DNA from: Muribaculaceae bacterium
GTDB lineage: Bacteria; Bacteroidota; Bacteroidia; Bacteroidales; Muribaculaceae
DNA length: 32,530 nt
Reading direction: 5' to 3'
Assembly: GCA_017409345.1 (NCBI GenBank)
Contig: JAFQSX010000010.1
Location: forward strand, 1-32,530
The stretch's first letter is position 1, and each line of letters starts with the position of its first letter. Position numbers and translations under genes: made by a program. This document shows positions 1 through 6,636 of this stretch, piece after piece. The notes beneath the pieces are model-generated. The model ran no database searches, had not been told where the DNA came from, and was given only the letters and a program-made list of their open reading frames with translations.

Positions 1-10
1 GAGTAATTTT

Positions 11-44
11 TAGGAGGAGTACGGCGAAGCCGGGAGGTGGTCAG
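11..44 (+). repeat. Dispersed hairpin repeat, copy 1
   Basis: Pattern TAGGAGGAGTA, then a mini hairpin CGGC-GAA-GCCG (22-32), then GGAGGTGGTC. It is followed at about 48-60 by a tail (CATGCGTTAGCCAT) that recurs, inverted, beside the copy at 3993-4026. The flanks match the other copies while the stem bases differ in a paired way. Confidence 0.75.
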
Positions 45-162
45 AACATGCGTTAGCCATATGCAAGTTATATCTGACTTGCTGTGGAGGAGTTAGATAG
101 AATGTCGGAATGGACAGGGATGTTTTTTGTTTAATTGTTTGTTATGCCTTACGGCATTTTGG

Positions 163-194
163 AACCACCTCCCCCCTTCGGGGTACTCCTCCTA
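163..194 (-). repeat. Dispersed hairpin repeat, copy 2 (inverted)
   Basis: On the minus strand this reads TAGGAGGAGTA, stem CCCC-GAA-GGGG, then GGAGGTGGTT. It is inverted relative to copy 1, with identical flanks and a changed but still paired stem. The adjoining plus-strand sequence to about 228 (ending AAGAGGAGAGTTA) also recurs beside the copy at 3993-4026, so the full unit is probably longer than the core. Confidence 0.75.
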
Positions 195-282
195 AAAATT
201 CCTCTGTAATTTTCAAGAGGAGAGTTATTGCCCTCATTGGCATCATTGTTCCTCCTATCCCATGCGTGGCAGGAGTAGAGTT

Positions 283-363
283 GCTGCGCTTCGGCAAAGC
301 CAGAAATAAAAAAAACAAAATAATTATGCATTATGAATTATGCATTATGAATTATTTACTATC
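283..363. repeat. 80-bp direct repeat, first copy
   Basis: Begins GCTGCGCTTCGGCAAAGC and ends TTATTTACTATC, with an A-rich middle and ATTATGCAT/ATTATGAAT units. It is near-identical to 384-463, differing at a few bases and in A-run length. The spacing suggests a recent tandem duplication of about 100 bp. Confidence 0.8.
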
Positions 364-383
364 GTTGGCTACGCCTTAGATAG

Positions 384-463
384 GCTGCGCTTCGGCAAAG
401 CAAGAAATAAAAAAGCAAAATAATTATGCATTATGCATTATGCATTATGAATTATTTACTATC
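384..463. repeat. 80-bp direct repeat, second copy
   Basis: Near-identical to 283-363. It ends inside a TATCTTTGCA sequence (460-469) that matches the Bacteroides -7 consensus, whereas the first copy has TATCGTTGGC there. I find no TTTG at the expected -33 position, so promoter activity is doubtful. Confidence 0.8.
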
Positions 464-532
464 TTTGCATCAATCTTGTGGGTGGCAAAGAGTTGCCCTC
501 CCTGCAGGAGACATATTTAGGAAGCGTTTCAG

Positions 533-710
533 CTTTATCCTTATTCGAAAATTCGCCAAAATTTTGTTCAGAAGGATAAACAGTGAAATTGCTCTCTCTT
601 GTCGTATATCCACTCCCCGACAAGGGGTTCGAGATATATCGATAAGGCGTGGGAGTGGACTGTTTATTTCTGAACGGGCGTTTGGCGATGCCTTCGAATA
701 GATAAACTGA
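533..710. repeat. Long nested imperfect palindrome
   Basis: The outer arms pair in four blocks: TTATTCGAA (541-549) with TTCGAATA (693-700), CGCCAAA (554-560) with TTTGGCG (681-687), GTTCAGAA (566-573) with TTCTGAAC (668-675), and ATAAACAG with CTGTTTAT. An inner stem pairs TCCACTCCC (609-617) with GGGAGTGGA (651-659). This could be a palindromic mobile-element remnant or a structured leader of the gene at 806. I cannot tell which. Confidence 0.65.
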
Positions 711-805
711 CAATGTCTCACGTCTTTCTTTTTATAGAGATATAAAACAAATTATTAACCGCCAAATTAGGAGGCATAGGAGGCAGACAAAAACAAAAAA
801 AGCTT

Positions 806-1309
806 ATGCGAAGAATTGTTACTTTTATTCTGATGCTTGTTGAGATTGTAGCGATGGCTGATACTCCTAAGTATCTTTTGCTTCATCACGCAGGAGGGAA
901 AGTTGAATCTTATTCAATATCCAACATTCGCAAGATTACTTTTGGAAAACAAACTGCCAACAATCTTGAAGTTTATCAAAAAACTAAAACCACTGTTGAC
1001 AACTATCCTTATTCCACATTTGAGAAAGGAACATTCGAGGTAGATCCATCGGGTGTAGAAGGGGTGTTGACAGATAATAATGATGATTTGTCAGTAGTCT
1101 ATAATTCCGGTTCACAAGAAATCATGGTATCTTCATCACAAGAAATCACTGCCATTGTAGTGTGCAACCTCAATGGCATGGTGGTAGAAATGTTAACGCC
1201 CATGACCACCGAAGCCACCGTTTCCCTTGCCGACTACGCATCGGGCATGTATGTGGTAAAAGCAGTAACAGCAACAGCCACCCAAATACAAAAGATTGTT
1301 AAGCACTAA
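806..1309 (+). CDS. Exported protein with T9SS-type C-terminal tail
   Basis: A 167-aa protein. Residues 1 to about 18 form a signal peptide (charged MRR, hydrophobic core, A-M-A end). Residues 20-50 follow a pattern, YLLLHHAGGKVESYSISNIR then KITFG, that is common just after the signal peptide in Bacteroidales surface proteins. Residues of about 95-167 resemble the Por secretion/T9SS type A sorting tail: a beta-rich segment with VCNLNGMVV, a conserved YASGMYVVKA turn, and a basic end (KIVKH). If so, the protein crosses the outer membrane by T9SS and the tail is removed on export. There is no evident catalytic domain. The next gene starts 18 nt downstream and has a similar N-terminal module, so the two are probably co-transcribed and may act together. 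The precise function is unknown. Confidence 0.75.
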   Translation: MRRIVTFILMLVEIVAMADTPKYLLLHHAGGKVESYSISNIRKITFGKQTANNLEVYQKTKTTVDNYPYSTFEKGTFEVDPSGVEGVLTDNNDDLSVVYNSGSQEIMVSSSQEITAIVVCNLNGMVVEMLTPMTTEATVSLADYASGMYVVKAVTATATQIQKIVKH

Positions 1310-1327
1310 TCTAATCCTATATTGAAT

Positions 1328-3463
1328 ATGAAGACAATAAAAAGAATAGTAATGATATTTGTGTGTATGATAACATTAAGTTCTGTAAACGCACAATATC
1401 TACACCTATATAAAAATGGTTCGTTGATTAAATCATATGTAACAGAGTCAATAGATTCAATGCTTTTTGATACATCAGGAGTAGTGTATTATATGGATTT
1501 ATATAATAATGGGACAAAGTATCGAGTAGATAATTTGGGGCGAATAGATGGTTTTAAATTAGGAGGGGAACCTATTAAAAGTGGCGTCTATCTAGGTATT
1601 CTTGCATTTAGCGATGATTTTCAACTAAAACCAATCGGAGATTTAAATTCTGCGACAAAAAGTGCCTATCAGAGTTTTGTGAGTAGTCAGACAATGAAGG
1701 GTTCAACACATTTATATTATGCAGTAGAAAATGCGATTAAGCTTCTTAAAGATGCTGAGCTTCCCGATGATTTAGTTTCGGTGTCGTTGGTGACATTTAC
1801 TGATGGCCTTGATGATGGTTCTCTATTTATGACGAGTGGCGGATATACAAGCTATGATGAGTATCTTACAGAACTAAACAATCAGATAAAAAATACAAAA
1901 ATCTCAAATCTTGATATAAATGCATATGCAATAGGTTTTGATGAGGGTTTTGTTGTTGATATGGATTTGTTTAATAAAAACCTCAGAATGTTATCAAGTA
2001 AAGAAGAGAACGCCACGACGGTAAAGAGTATTCGAGATGTTGAAAATAGTTTAAAAGAGATTAGTGATCAGATTTCCCAAGAAAACCATTTTAGCAATGT
2101 CAGCGTGATAATCAATGGAAAAGAAAATGGGACTATTTTGCGTGTAACTTTAGATGGAACGACAGCAGCAACGTCGAAGAAATATATAGAAGGCACATTT
2201 AACTTTGCAGATCAGTCATTGATAAATGTAAAATATGTGGGAGTAACAAGTGAATCTGGAAGTGCGGTTCCTTATGATACCAAAATAGGTAATTCGAAAT
2301 TTCAATATGTTTTTGAAGATGTTAAAACTTTAGATGGCTCGATTATAGAACCTAAAAATATAAAATTCTGGACCTATATACCATCATCGGGCTTGTGGCA
2401 AGAAACAAACGAAGGCGATACTGGTTCAGAACCGGAGGTAGAAACACTAAAGAAGAGTGCAGTTGTAGTATTTGTGCTTGATTGCAGTAGCTCTTTATCG
2501 AATAATTTTACCGAACTTAAAACGTATGCCAATAATTTTATCTCTACACTTGCTGGCTATGGCAATGATGAAGACTTCAGTGCAATTGATTTGAGAGGTG
2601 AAACTCCAGAGTCTCCTGAGGAACCTGAGACCCCTGAATATCCCGAAGAACCGTCTGTTTTTGAAGATTTTGATATATTTTCTTCTTTGCAAAAAGACGA
2701 AATGATAGCAGTAGAGGGTGGTACCTTTACGATGGGAGCAACCGCAGAGCAAGGGACATCAGACCCATGGGATGATGAATCTCCCACACATCAAGTAACA
2801 TTAAGCGATTTTTATATCGGAAAATATGAAGTAACACAACAATTGTGGGAATATGTGATGAAATATAGTGGCACATGTGCTGATGGTTCAACGATGAGTG
2901 CATACGCCTCAGATGTGTGGTTAGGCACAAATCCCTCATCAAGTTATGGAGTGGGGAATTACTATCCTGCTTATTATGTGAGTTGGGAAGATATAGTTAA
3001 TATCTTTATTCCACGCTTGAATAAGATAACTGGCAAAACCTTCCGTCTCCCCACTGAAGCCGAGTGGGAATATGCAGCCCGTGGAGGAAATAAGAGCAAA
3101 GGTTATAAATACTCGGGGAGTAACACCATCGGCGATGTGGCATGGTACGGAGACAATGCATATGATGTAGGCTCAAGTAGTTCAAATTATGGCACTCACC
3201 CAGTAGGCACAAAAGCGCCTAATGAATTAGGACTTTATGATATGAGTGGCAATGTTTGGGAATGGTGTAGTGATTGGTATGGCAGTTATTCATCAATAGC
3301 TCAAACCGATCCGTCAGGTGCTGGTTCAGGCTCTTACCGCGTGCTTCGTGGTGGCAGTTGGTACTACCCTGCGCAGTACTGCCGTGTGGCTTCTCGTGAC
3401 TACGGAACTCCCGGCGGTCGCTTCGACTACCGCGGCTTTCGGTTAGTGTGTTCACGTCTATAG
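1328..3463 (+). CDS. Exported vWA-like / FGE-sulfatase-domain protein, candidate DGR target
   Basis: A 711-aa protein. I chose the ATG at 1328; an in-frame TTG lies two codons earlier. Residues 1-23 are a signal peptide ending VNA-Q. Residues of about 80-225 carry the later vWA elements (GILAFSDD; KGSTHLYYAVENA with T127; LVTFTDGLDD with D159). Residues of about 230-370 look beta-rich. The first vWA motif, DxSxS (DCSSS, 385-389), comes only afterwards, so the order is permuted. A Pro/Glu-rich linker (about 425-450) leads to a formylglycine-generating-enzyme (SUMF1-like, C-type-lectin fold) domain at 459-711, with LPTEAEWEYAARGG, MSGNVWEW and RGGSW motifs and a GFRLV end. Only one of the two FGE catalytic cysteines is present (C685), so binding seems likelier than FGE catalysis. 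The last ~30 codons look hypervariable. Confidence 0.85.
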   Translation: MKTIKRIVMIFVCMITLSSVNAQYLHLYKNGSLIKSYVTESIDSMLFDTSGVVYYMDLYNNGTKYRVDNLGRIDGFKLGGEPIKSGVYLGILAFSDDFQLKPIGDLNSATKSAYQSFVSSQTMKGSTHLYYAVENAIKLLKDAELPDDLVSVSLVTFTDGLDDGSLFMTSGGYTSYDEYLTELNNQIKNTKISNLDINAYAIGFDEGFVVDMDLFNKNLRMLSSKEENATTVKSIRDVENSLKEISDQISQENHFSNVSVIINGKENGTILRVTLDGTTAATSKKYIEGTFNFADQSLINVKYVGVTSESGSAVPYDTKIGNSKFQYVFEDVKTLDGSIIEPKNIKFWTYIPSSGLWQETNEGDTGSEPEVETLKKSAVVVFVLDCSSSLSNNFTELKTYANNFISTLAGYGNDEDFSAIDLRGETPESPEEPETPEYPEEPSVFEDFDIFSSLQKDEMIAVEGGTFTMGATAEQGTSDPWDDESPTHQVTLSDFYIGKYEVTQQLWEYVMKYSGTCADGSTMSAYASDVWLGTNPSSSYGVGNYYPAYYVSWEDIVNIFIPRLNKITGKTFRLPTEAEWEYAARGGNKSKGYKYSGSNTIGDVAWYGDNAYDVGSSSSNYGTHPVGTKAPNELGLYDMSGNVWEWCSDWYGSYSSIAQTDPSGAGSGSYRVLRGGSWYYPAQYCRVASRDYGTPGGRFDYRGFRLVCSRL
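3341..3460 (+). other. Candidate DGR variable region (VR)
   Basis: The last 120 nt of the coding sequence are about 59% G+C by hand count, well above the rest of the gene, and poor in A. From W678 to G703 the putative variable codons are mostly NNC: five Tyr, all TAC; two Asp, both GAC; plus CGC, TTC and GGC. Nearby upstream Tyr codons are mostly TAT. Known DGR templates in this fold have AAC (Asn) at these positions, and adenine-specific mutagenesis turns them into NNC. The invariant scaffold RGGSW...CRV...R...TP...R...GFRLV is kept. I see no second copy (template) and no reverse transcriptase in the window. Confidence 0.55.
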
Positions 3464-3497
3464 GTTCGGTCATTCACCTCTATTTCTAAGCTAAAAA

Positions 3498-3551
3498 GAT
3501 ATTCGCTCAATAAGCAGGGCAATTTAAAGCCCGGCGAAAAGAGCGAATATC
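3498..3551 (+). other. Stem-loop just after the candidate VR
   Basis: GATATTCGCTC (3498-3508) pairs perfectly with GAGCGAATATC (3541-3551). Inside it, GCAGGGC (3514-3520) pairs with GCCCGGC (3529-3535) apart from one mismatch. It starts 34 nt after the stop codon. There is no T-run after it, so it is a poor intrinsic terminator. Hairpins downstream of VR are known to help target recognition in some DGRs, such as the Bordetella phage BPP-1 system. Confidence 0.7.
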
Positions 3552-3593
3552 CTCCGAAATAAAATATTTCTATGTATTGAGGCTGTGTCAAAA

Positions 3594-3620
3594 TTAACCC
3601 CTCCGTCACTTCGTGCCACG
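3594..3620 (-). repeat. Dispersed hairpin repeat, partial copy
   Basis: On the minus strand: stem CAC-GAA-GTG (plus strand 3607-3615), then ACGGAGGGGTTAA. The right flank matches the copies at 3781 and 3917 (GAGGGGTTAA type), but the left flank is not recognisable. This is the weakest member of the family. Confidence 0.45.
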
Positions 3621-3780
3621 TTACGGTGAGTCTCGCAATCGTGCACCGGCAAGCCGACATGCACTGCTCGCTCACTCGTGAGCTCTGCGAGGTTCCCTAA
3701 AAAAATTCAAATTTTCAGAGGAGAAGCTGCCAATATTATTGACAGAAGTATCATTAGCTCTCCCTCTGATTGCAAGGCAA

Positions 3781-3815
3781 TTAGGGGGAGTACGGCGTAG
3801 CCGGGAGGGGGTTAA
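3781..3815 (+). repeat. Dispersed hairpin repeat, copy 3
   Basis: TTAGGGGGAGTA, stem CGGC-GTA-GCCG (3793-3803), then GGAGGGGGTTAA. The stem equals that of copy 1 with a changed loop base. Upstream GCTCTCCCTCT resembles the inverse of the extension seen beside copies 2 and 4. Confidence 0.7.
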
Positions 3816-3820
3816 ATTTA

Positions 3821-3850
3821 ATTCATAATTCATAATGCATAATTCATAAT
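3821..3850. repeat. ATTCATAAT repeat array, left
   Basis: Overlapping ATTCATAAT and GCATAATTCATAAT units. The reverse complement matches the array at about 4119-4150, so the two arrays bracket about 270 bp as inverted repeats. The same units, in the rightward orientation, occur at about 322-356 and 422-456. Confidence 0.65.
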
Positions 3851-3916
3851 CTAATGGCAGGAGAGGAATATTTCCTCAAATAATTTTTTGTCTTTATGTT
3901 CTTCTGTCTAAAAATA

Positions 3917-3951
3917 TTAACCCCTCAGTCGCAAGCGACAGCCCCCCTAAA
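3917..3951 (-). repeat. Dispersed hairpin repeat, copy 4
   Basis: On the minus strand: TTTAGGGGGGCT, stem GTCGC-TT-GCGAC (plus strand 3928-3939), then TGAGGGGTTAAT. The stem is unlike the other copies yet fully paired, and the flanks match the copy at 3781. Confidence 0.6.
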
Positions 3952-3992
3952 ATAGGTGGGCAATGGCTAACGCATGGAAATTATAAATTACA

Positions 3993-4026
3993 CTGACCAC
4001 CTCGGCTCGTTGAGCCACTCCTCCTA
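3993..4026 (-). repeat. Dispersed hairpin repeat, copy 5
   Basis: On the minus strand: TAGGAGGAGT, stem GGCTC-AAC-GAGCC (plus strand 4004-4016), then GAGGTGGTCAG. The plus-strand sequence to the right (to about 4055, ending AAGAGGAGAGTTA) matches that beside copy 2. To the left is the GGCTAACGCATGG tail, the inverse of that beside copy 1. Confidence 0.7.
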
Positions 4027-4118
4027 TTTTTCTGCGAAAAACAAGAGGAGAGTTAGGCTGTCGCATGGGTGATTACGCATTATGAACCCCGAAGGGCTCA
4101 ACGAGGCTTGCCCGAGTT

Positions 4119-4150
4119 AATTATGCATTATGAATTATGAATTATGCATT
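4119..4150. repeat. ATTATGAAT repeat array, right
   Basis: TTATGCATTATGAATTATG units ending in ATTATGCATT just before the parE promoter. They are the inverted counterpart of 3821-3850. Confidence 0.65.
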
Positions 4151-4153
4151 AAG

Positions 4154-4185
4154 TTTGATATTGCCGCGAAAAATTATTATATTTG
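4154..4185 (+). promoter_or_regulatory. Promoter for parE
   Basis: Perfect match to the Bacteroides promoter: -33 TTTG at 4154-4157, a 20-nt spacer, and -7 TATATTTG at 4178-4185. The parE ATG is 50 nt further on. It probably drives parE-coaD and perhaps the genes after them. Confidence 0.75.
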
Positions 4186-4235
4186 TGGTGCGAAATACTG
4201 CGCGAGATGCAGTGTAACACTCCACAAATAAAATT

Positions 4236-6173
4236 ATGGCTACAGACGAACAATTACCTATTGAAGAAAATAATGGTGCTGCCAATTATGGCGAGAATGA
4301 TATTATAACCCTTGAATGGCAAGAACATATCCGACGCCGTCCCGGTATGTATATCGGTAAACTTGGTGACGGAACAAATTCCGATGATGGTATTTATGTG
4401 CTTCTCAAAGAGGTGCTTGATAATGCTATCGACGAGTATATGATGGGATTCGGAAAGCAGATTGTAGTCAATATTGCCGATGGAAAGGTGATGGTGCGCG
4501 ACTATGGTCGTGGTATTCCTTTGGAAAAGGTTGTTGATGTGGCATCGAAGATGAATACCGGTGCCAAGTATGACTCAAAGGCGTTTAAGAAATCGGTGGG
4601 GTTAAATGGTGTTGGTATCAAGGCTGTAAATGCACTTTCTACAAGTTTCATCATTGAGAGTGTGCGTGATGGCCAATGCAAACATGTGGAGTTCTCAATG
4701 GGTAAAATCACCGACGAGCGTGATATTTGTGCTACGGATGAGCCTAATGGGACAATGGTGACATTTGTTCCTGATGCTGATATATTCCGCGATTATCTTT
4801 ATCGTGAGGAGTTTATTGTTCCTTTGTTGAAGAATTATACATTCCTAAACACCGGATTGGCAATTGTGTTTAATGGCAAACGTTTCGTGTCGCGCAATGG
4901 TCTTGTTGATTTGTTGAAAGAAAATATGACCAAAGATCCTCTATACCCAATTATTCATTTGATAGGAGAGGATATAGAGGTGGTAATTACTCATGCCAAC
5001 CAATATGGCGAGGAGTATTATTCATTTGTCAACGGACAGCATACTACGCAAGGAGGTACCCACTTGACTGCTTTTAAAGAAGTGGTATCTCGTACTATCA
5101 AGGAGCATTTTAACCGCAATTTTGAATACTCTGATATTCGTAATGGGATGGTTGCTTCAATATCGGTTAAAGTGGAAGAACCGGTGTTTGAGTCACAGAC
5201 TAAAACGAAACTCGGTTCGCGTGATATGGGACCCGATGGCCCCACAGTGGCAAAGTTTGTGGGGGATTTTATAAAGAAAGAACTTGACAATTATCTCCAC
5301 AAAGACCCTGATACAGCCGAGGTTATTCTTAAAAAGGTGCAAGAGAGTGAAAAGGAACGCAAGGCTATGGCCGGAGTAACCAAACTTGCACGAGAAAAGG
5401 CAAAGAAAGTAAATCTACATAATAAAAAATTACTTGACTGTCGAGTGCATCTTAATGATGTGAAAGGGGATGAAGAAAAGAAACTTGCATCGTCGATTTT
5501 TATTACTGAGGGTGACTCGGCAGCCGGCTCTATCACAAAAATTCGTAATGTTGAAACTCAAGCCGTATTCTCATTGCGTGGTAAACCGCTTAATACGTAT
5601 GGATTGACTCAAAAGGTGGTCTATGAAAATGACGAATTTAACCTCCTTCAGGCTGCTCTTAATATTGAGGATGGACTTGATGGGTTGAGATATAACAATG
5701 TGATTATCGCTACCGATGCCGATGTCGATGGGATGCATATTCGTCTATTGATGATTACATTTTTCTTGCAGTTCTTCCCCGACTTGATTAAGAAAGGTCA
5801 TGTCTATGTGTTGCAGACACCTTTGTTCCGAGTGCGAAATAAGAAAACAGCCAAACGAGTAGGATTTAAAACATCAAAGAAACAAGGCATTGCCGATGAT
5901 ACATATTATTGCTACACAGATGAAGAACGTGTGAATGCGATAAATAAACTTGGTGCCAATGCTGAGATAACTCGATTTAAAGGTCTTGGCGAAATCTCTC
6001 CCGAAGAGTTTCGTGACTTTATCGGTCCTGACATGCGTGTTGATCGTGTGACTTTACGCAAAGAGGACGGGGTGGCAGAGTTGCTTGAGTTTTATATGGG
6101 CAAAAATACTATAGAACGCCAAAACTTTATCATCGACAATCTTGTTGTTGAAGATGATACCGAAATAGCATAA
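4236..6173 (+). CDS. parE: DNA topoisomerase IV subunit B
   Basis: A 645-aa type IIA topoisomerase ATPase subunit. It pairs with ParC to decatenate daughter chromosomes in the cytoplasm. GHKL ATPase motifs are visible: EVLDNAID (59-66), DYGRGIP (89-95) and GLNGVGIKA (122-130). The QTK loop (QTKTKLG, 321-327) closes over ATP. The TOPRIM domain has EGDSAAGS (425-432) and the metal-binding DADVDG (494-499). The sequence [16 protein letters not shown] favours the Bacteroidota ParE type over GyrB, and the length fits ParE. parC is not next to it. Downstream coaD starts 13 nt after the stop. There is no Shine-Dalgarno sequence, as is usual in this group. Confidence 0.93.
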   Translation: MATDEQLPIEENNGAANYGENDIITLEWQEHIRRRPGMYIGKLGDGTNSDDGIYVLLKEVLDNAIDEYMMGFGKQIVVNIADGKVMVRDYGRGIPLEKVVDVASKMNTGAKYDSKAFKKSVGLNGVGIKAVNALSTSFIIESVRDGQCKHVEFSMGKITDERDICATDEPNGTMVTFVPDADIFRDYLYREEFIVPLLKNYTFLNTGLAIVFNGKRFVSRNGLVDLLKENMTKDPLYPIIHLIGEDIEVVITHANQYGEEYYSFVNGQHTTQGGTHLTAFKEVVSRTIKEHFNRNFEYSDIRNGMVASISVKVEEPVFESQTKTKLGSRDMGPDGPTVAKFVGDFIKKELDNYLHKDPDTAEVILKKVQESEKERKAMAGVTKLAREKAKKVNLHNKKLLDCRVHLNDVKGDEEKKLASSIFITEGDSAAGSITKIRNVETQAVFSLRGKPLNTYGLTQKVVYENDEFNLLQAALNIEDGLDGLRYNNVIIATDADVDGMHIRLLMITFFLQFFPDLIKKGHVYVLQTPLFRVRNKKTAKRVGFKTSKKQGIADDTYYCYTDEERVNAINKLGANAEITRFKGLGEISPEEFRDFIGPDMRVDRVTLRKEDGVAELLEFYMGKNTIERQNFIIDNLVVEDDTEIA

Positions 6174-6186
6174 AAATATATATATT

Positions 6187-6636
6187 TTGAAAAGAATAGC
6201 ATTATATCCAGGTACATTTGACCCATTTACAATTGGTCATCTTTCAATCGTTGAGCGTGGGTTGCAGTTATTTGATGAAATTATCATCGCAATAGGTGTT
6301 AATAACGCAAAGAAAAATCATGCTACAATACAACAACGCATTGAGCACATTGAACGAGTGACAAGTAAGATGCAAGGTGTAAAGGTGGTTAGTTATGACA
6401 ACCTTACTGTTGAGGCTGCCAAAGAGCATGGCGCCAACTTTATCCTCCGAGGAGTGAGGACTGTGGCTGATTATGAGTATGAACGCAATTTGGCTTATGC
6501 TAATCGTAATCTTACAGGAATTGAAACGGTGTTGTTATATACACTGCCCGAATTATCCTATATTAGTTCTACTCTTGTGCGCGACTTGCAAAGGCATGGA
6601 TATGATGTGAGTCAATATGTGCCGGATGAATTGTAA
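6187..6636 (+). CDS. coaD: Pantetheine-phosphate adenylyltransferase
   Basis: A 149-aa enzyme that joins ATP and 4'-phosphopantetheine to give dephospho-CoA, the fourth step from pantothenate to CoA. The nucleotidyltransferase motif TIGH is at 15-18, inside YPGTFDPFTIGH. The second signature, ISSTLVR, is at 126-132. The start is TTG at 6187: translation from it gives the family's normal N-terminus (MKRIALYPGTFDP) and no ATG or GTG precedes it in frame after the parE stop. It probably shares the parE transcript. Length is slightly short of the common 155-160 aa but contains all the core motifs. Confidence 0.93.
   Translation: MKRIALYPGTFDPFTIGHLSIVERGLQLFDEIIIAIGVNNAKKNHATIQQRIEHIERVTSKMQGVKVVSYDNLTVEAAKEHGANFILRGVRTVADYEYERNLAYANRNLTGIETVLLYTLPELSYISSTLVRDLQRHGYDVSQYVPDEL

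Larger units (their letters stand above)
1..805. other. Repeat-rich intergenic region, no gene
   Basis: I see no credible gene here. Short open frames exist (for example 110-379 and 426-701) but they run through repeats and resemble no protein I know. The stretch holds two copies of a dispersed hairpin repeat in opposite orientation, an 80-bp direct duplication, AT-rich ATTATGCAT/ATTATGAAT repeats, a -7-like box (TATCTTTG, 460-467) with no matching -33 box, and a nested palindrome at about 533-710. Two AGGAGG motifs sit at 769-774 and 778-783, too far from the ATG at 806 to be ordinary ribosome-binding sites. Confidence 0.8.
3464..4235. other. Repeat-rich intergenic region, no gene
   Basis: No credible gene. 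After the stem-loop at 3498-3551 come four dispersed hairpin repeats (3594-3620, 3781-3815, 3917-3951, 3993-4026) and AT-rich ATTCATAAT/ATTATGAAT arrays at 3821-3850 and, inverted, at about 4119-4150. A canonical promoter for parE lies at 4154-4185. A GAGGCTGTGTCAAAA sequence near 3579-3593 resembles some insertion-sequence ends, but I find no partner end and no transposase. Confidence 0.75.

Noticed and set aside
110-701. Short open frames at 110-379 and 426-701
   Set aside because: They run through hairpin repeats, AT repeats and the palindrome, overlap open frames on the other strand, and look like no protein family.
3579-3593. GAGGCTGTGTCAAAA as an insertion-sequence end
   Set aside because: It resembles some IS ends, but there is no matching inverted end or transposase nearby.
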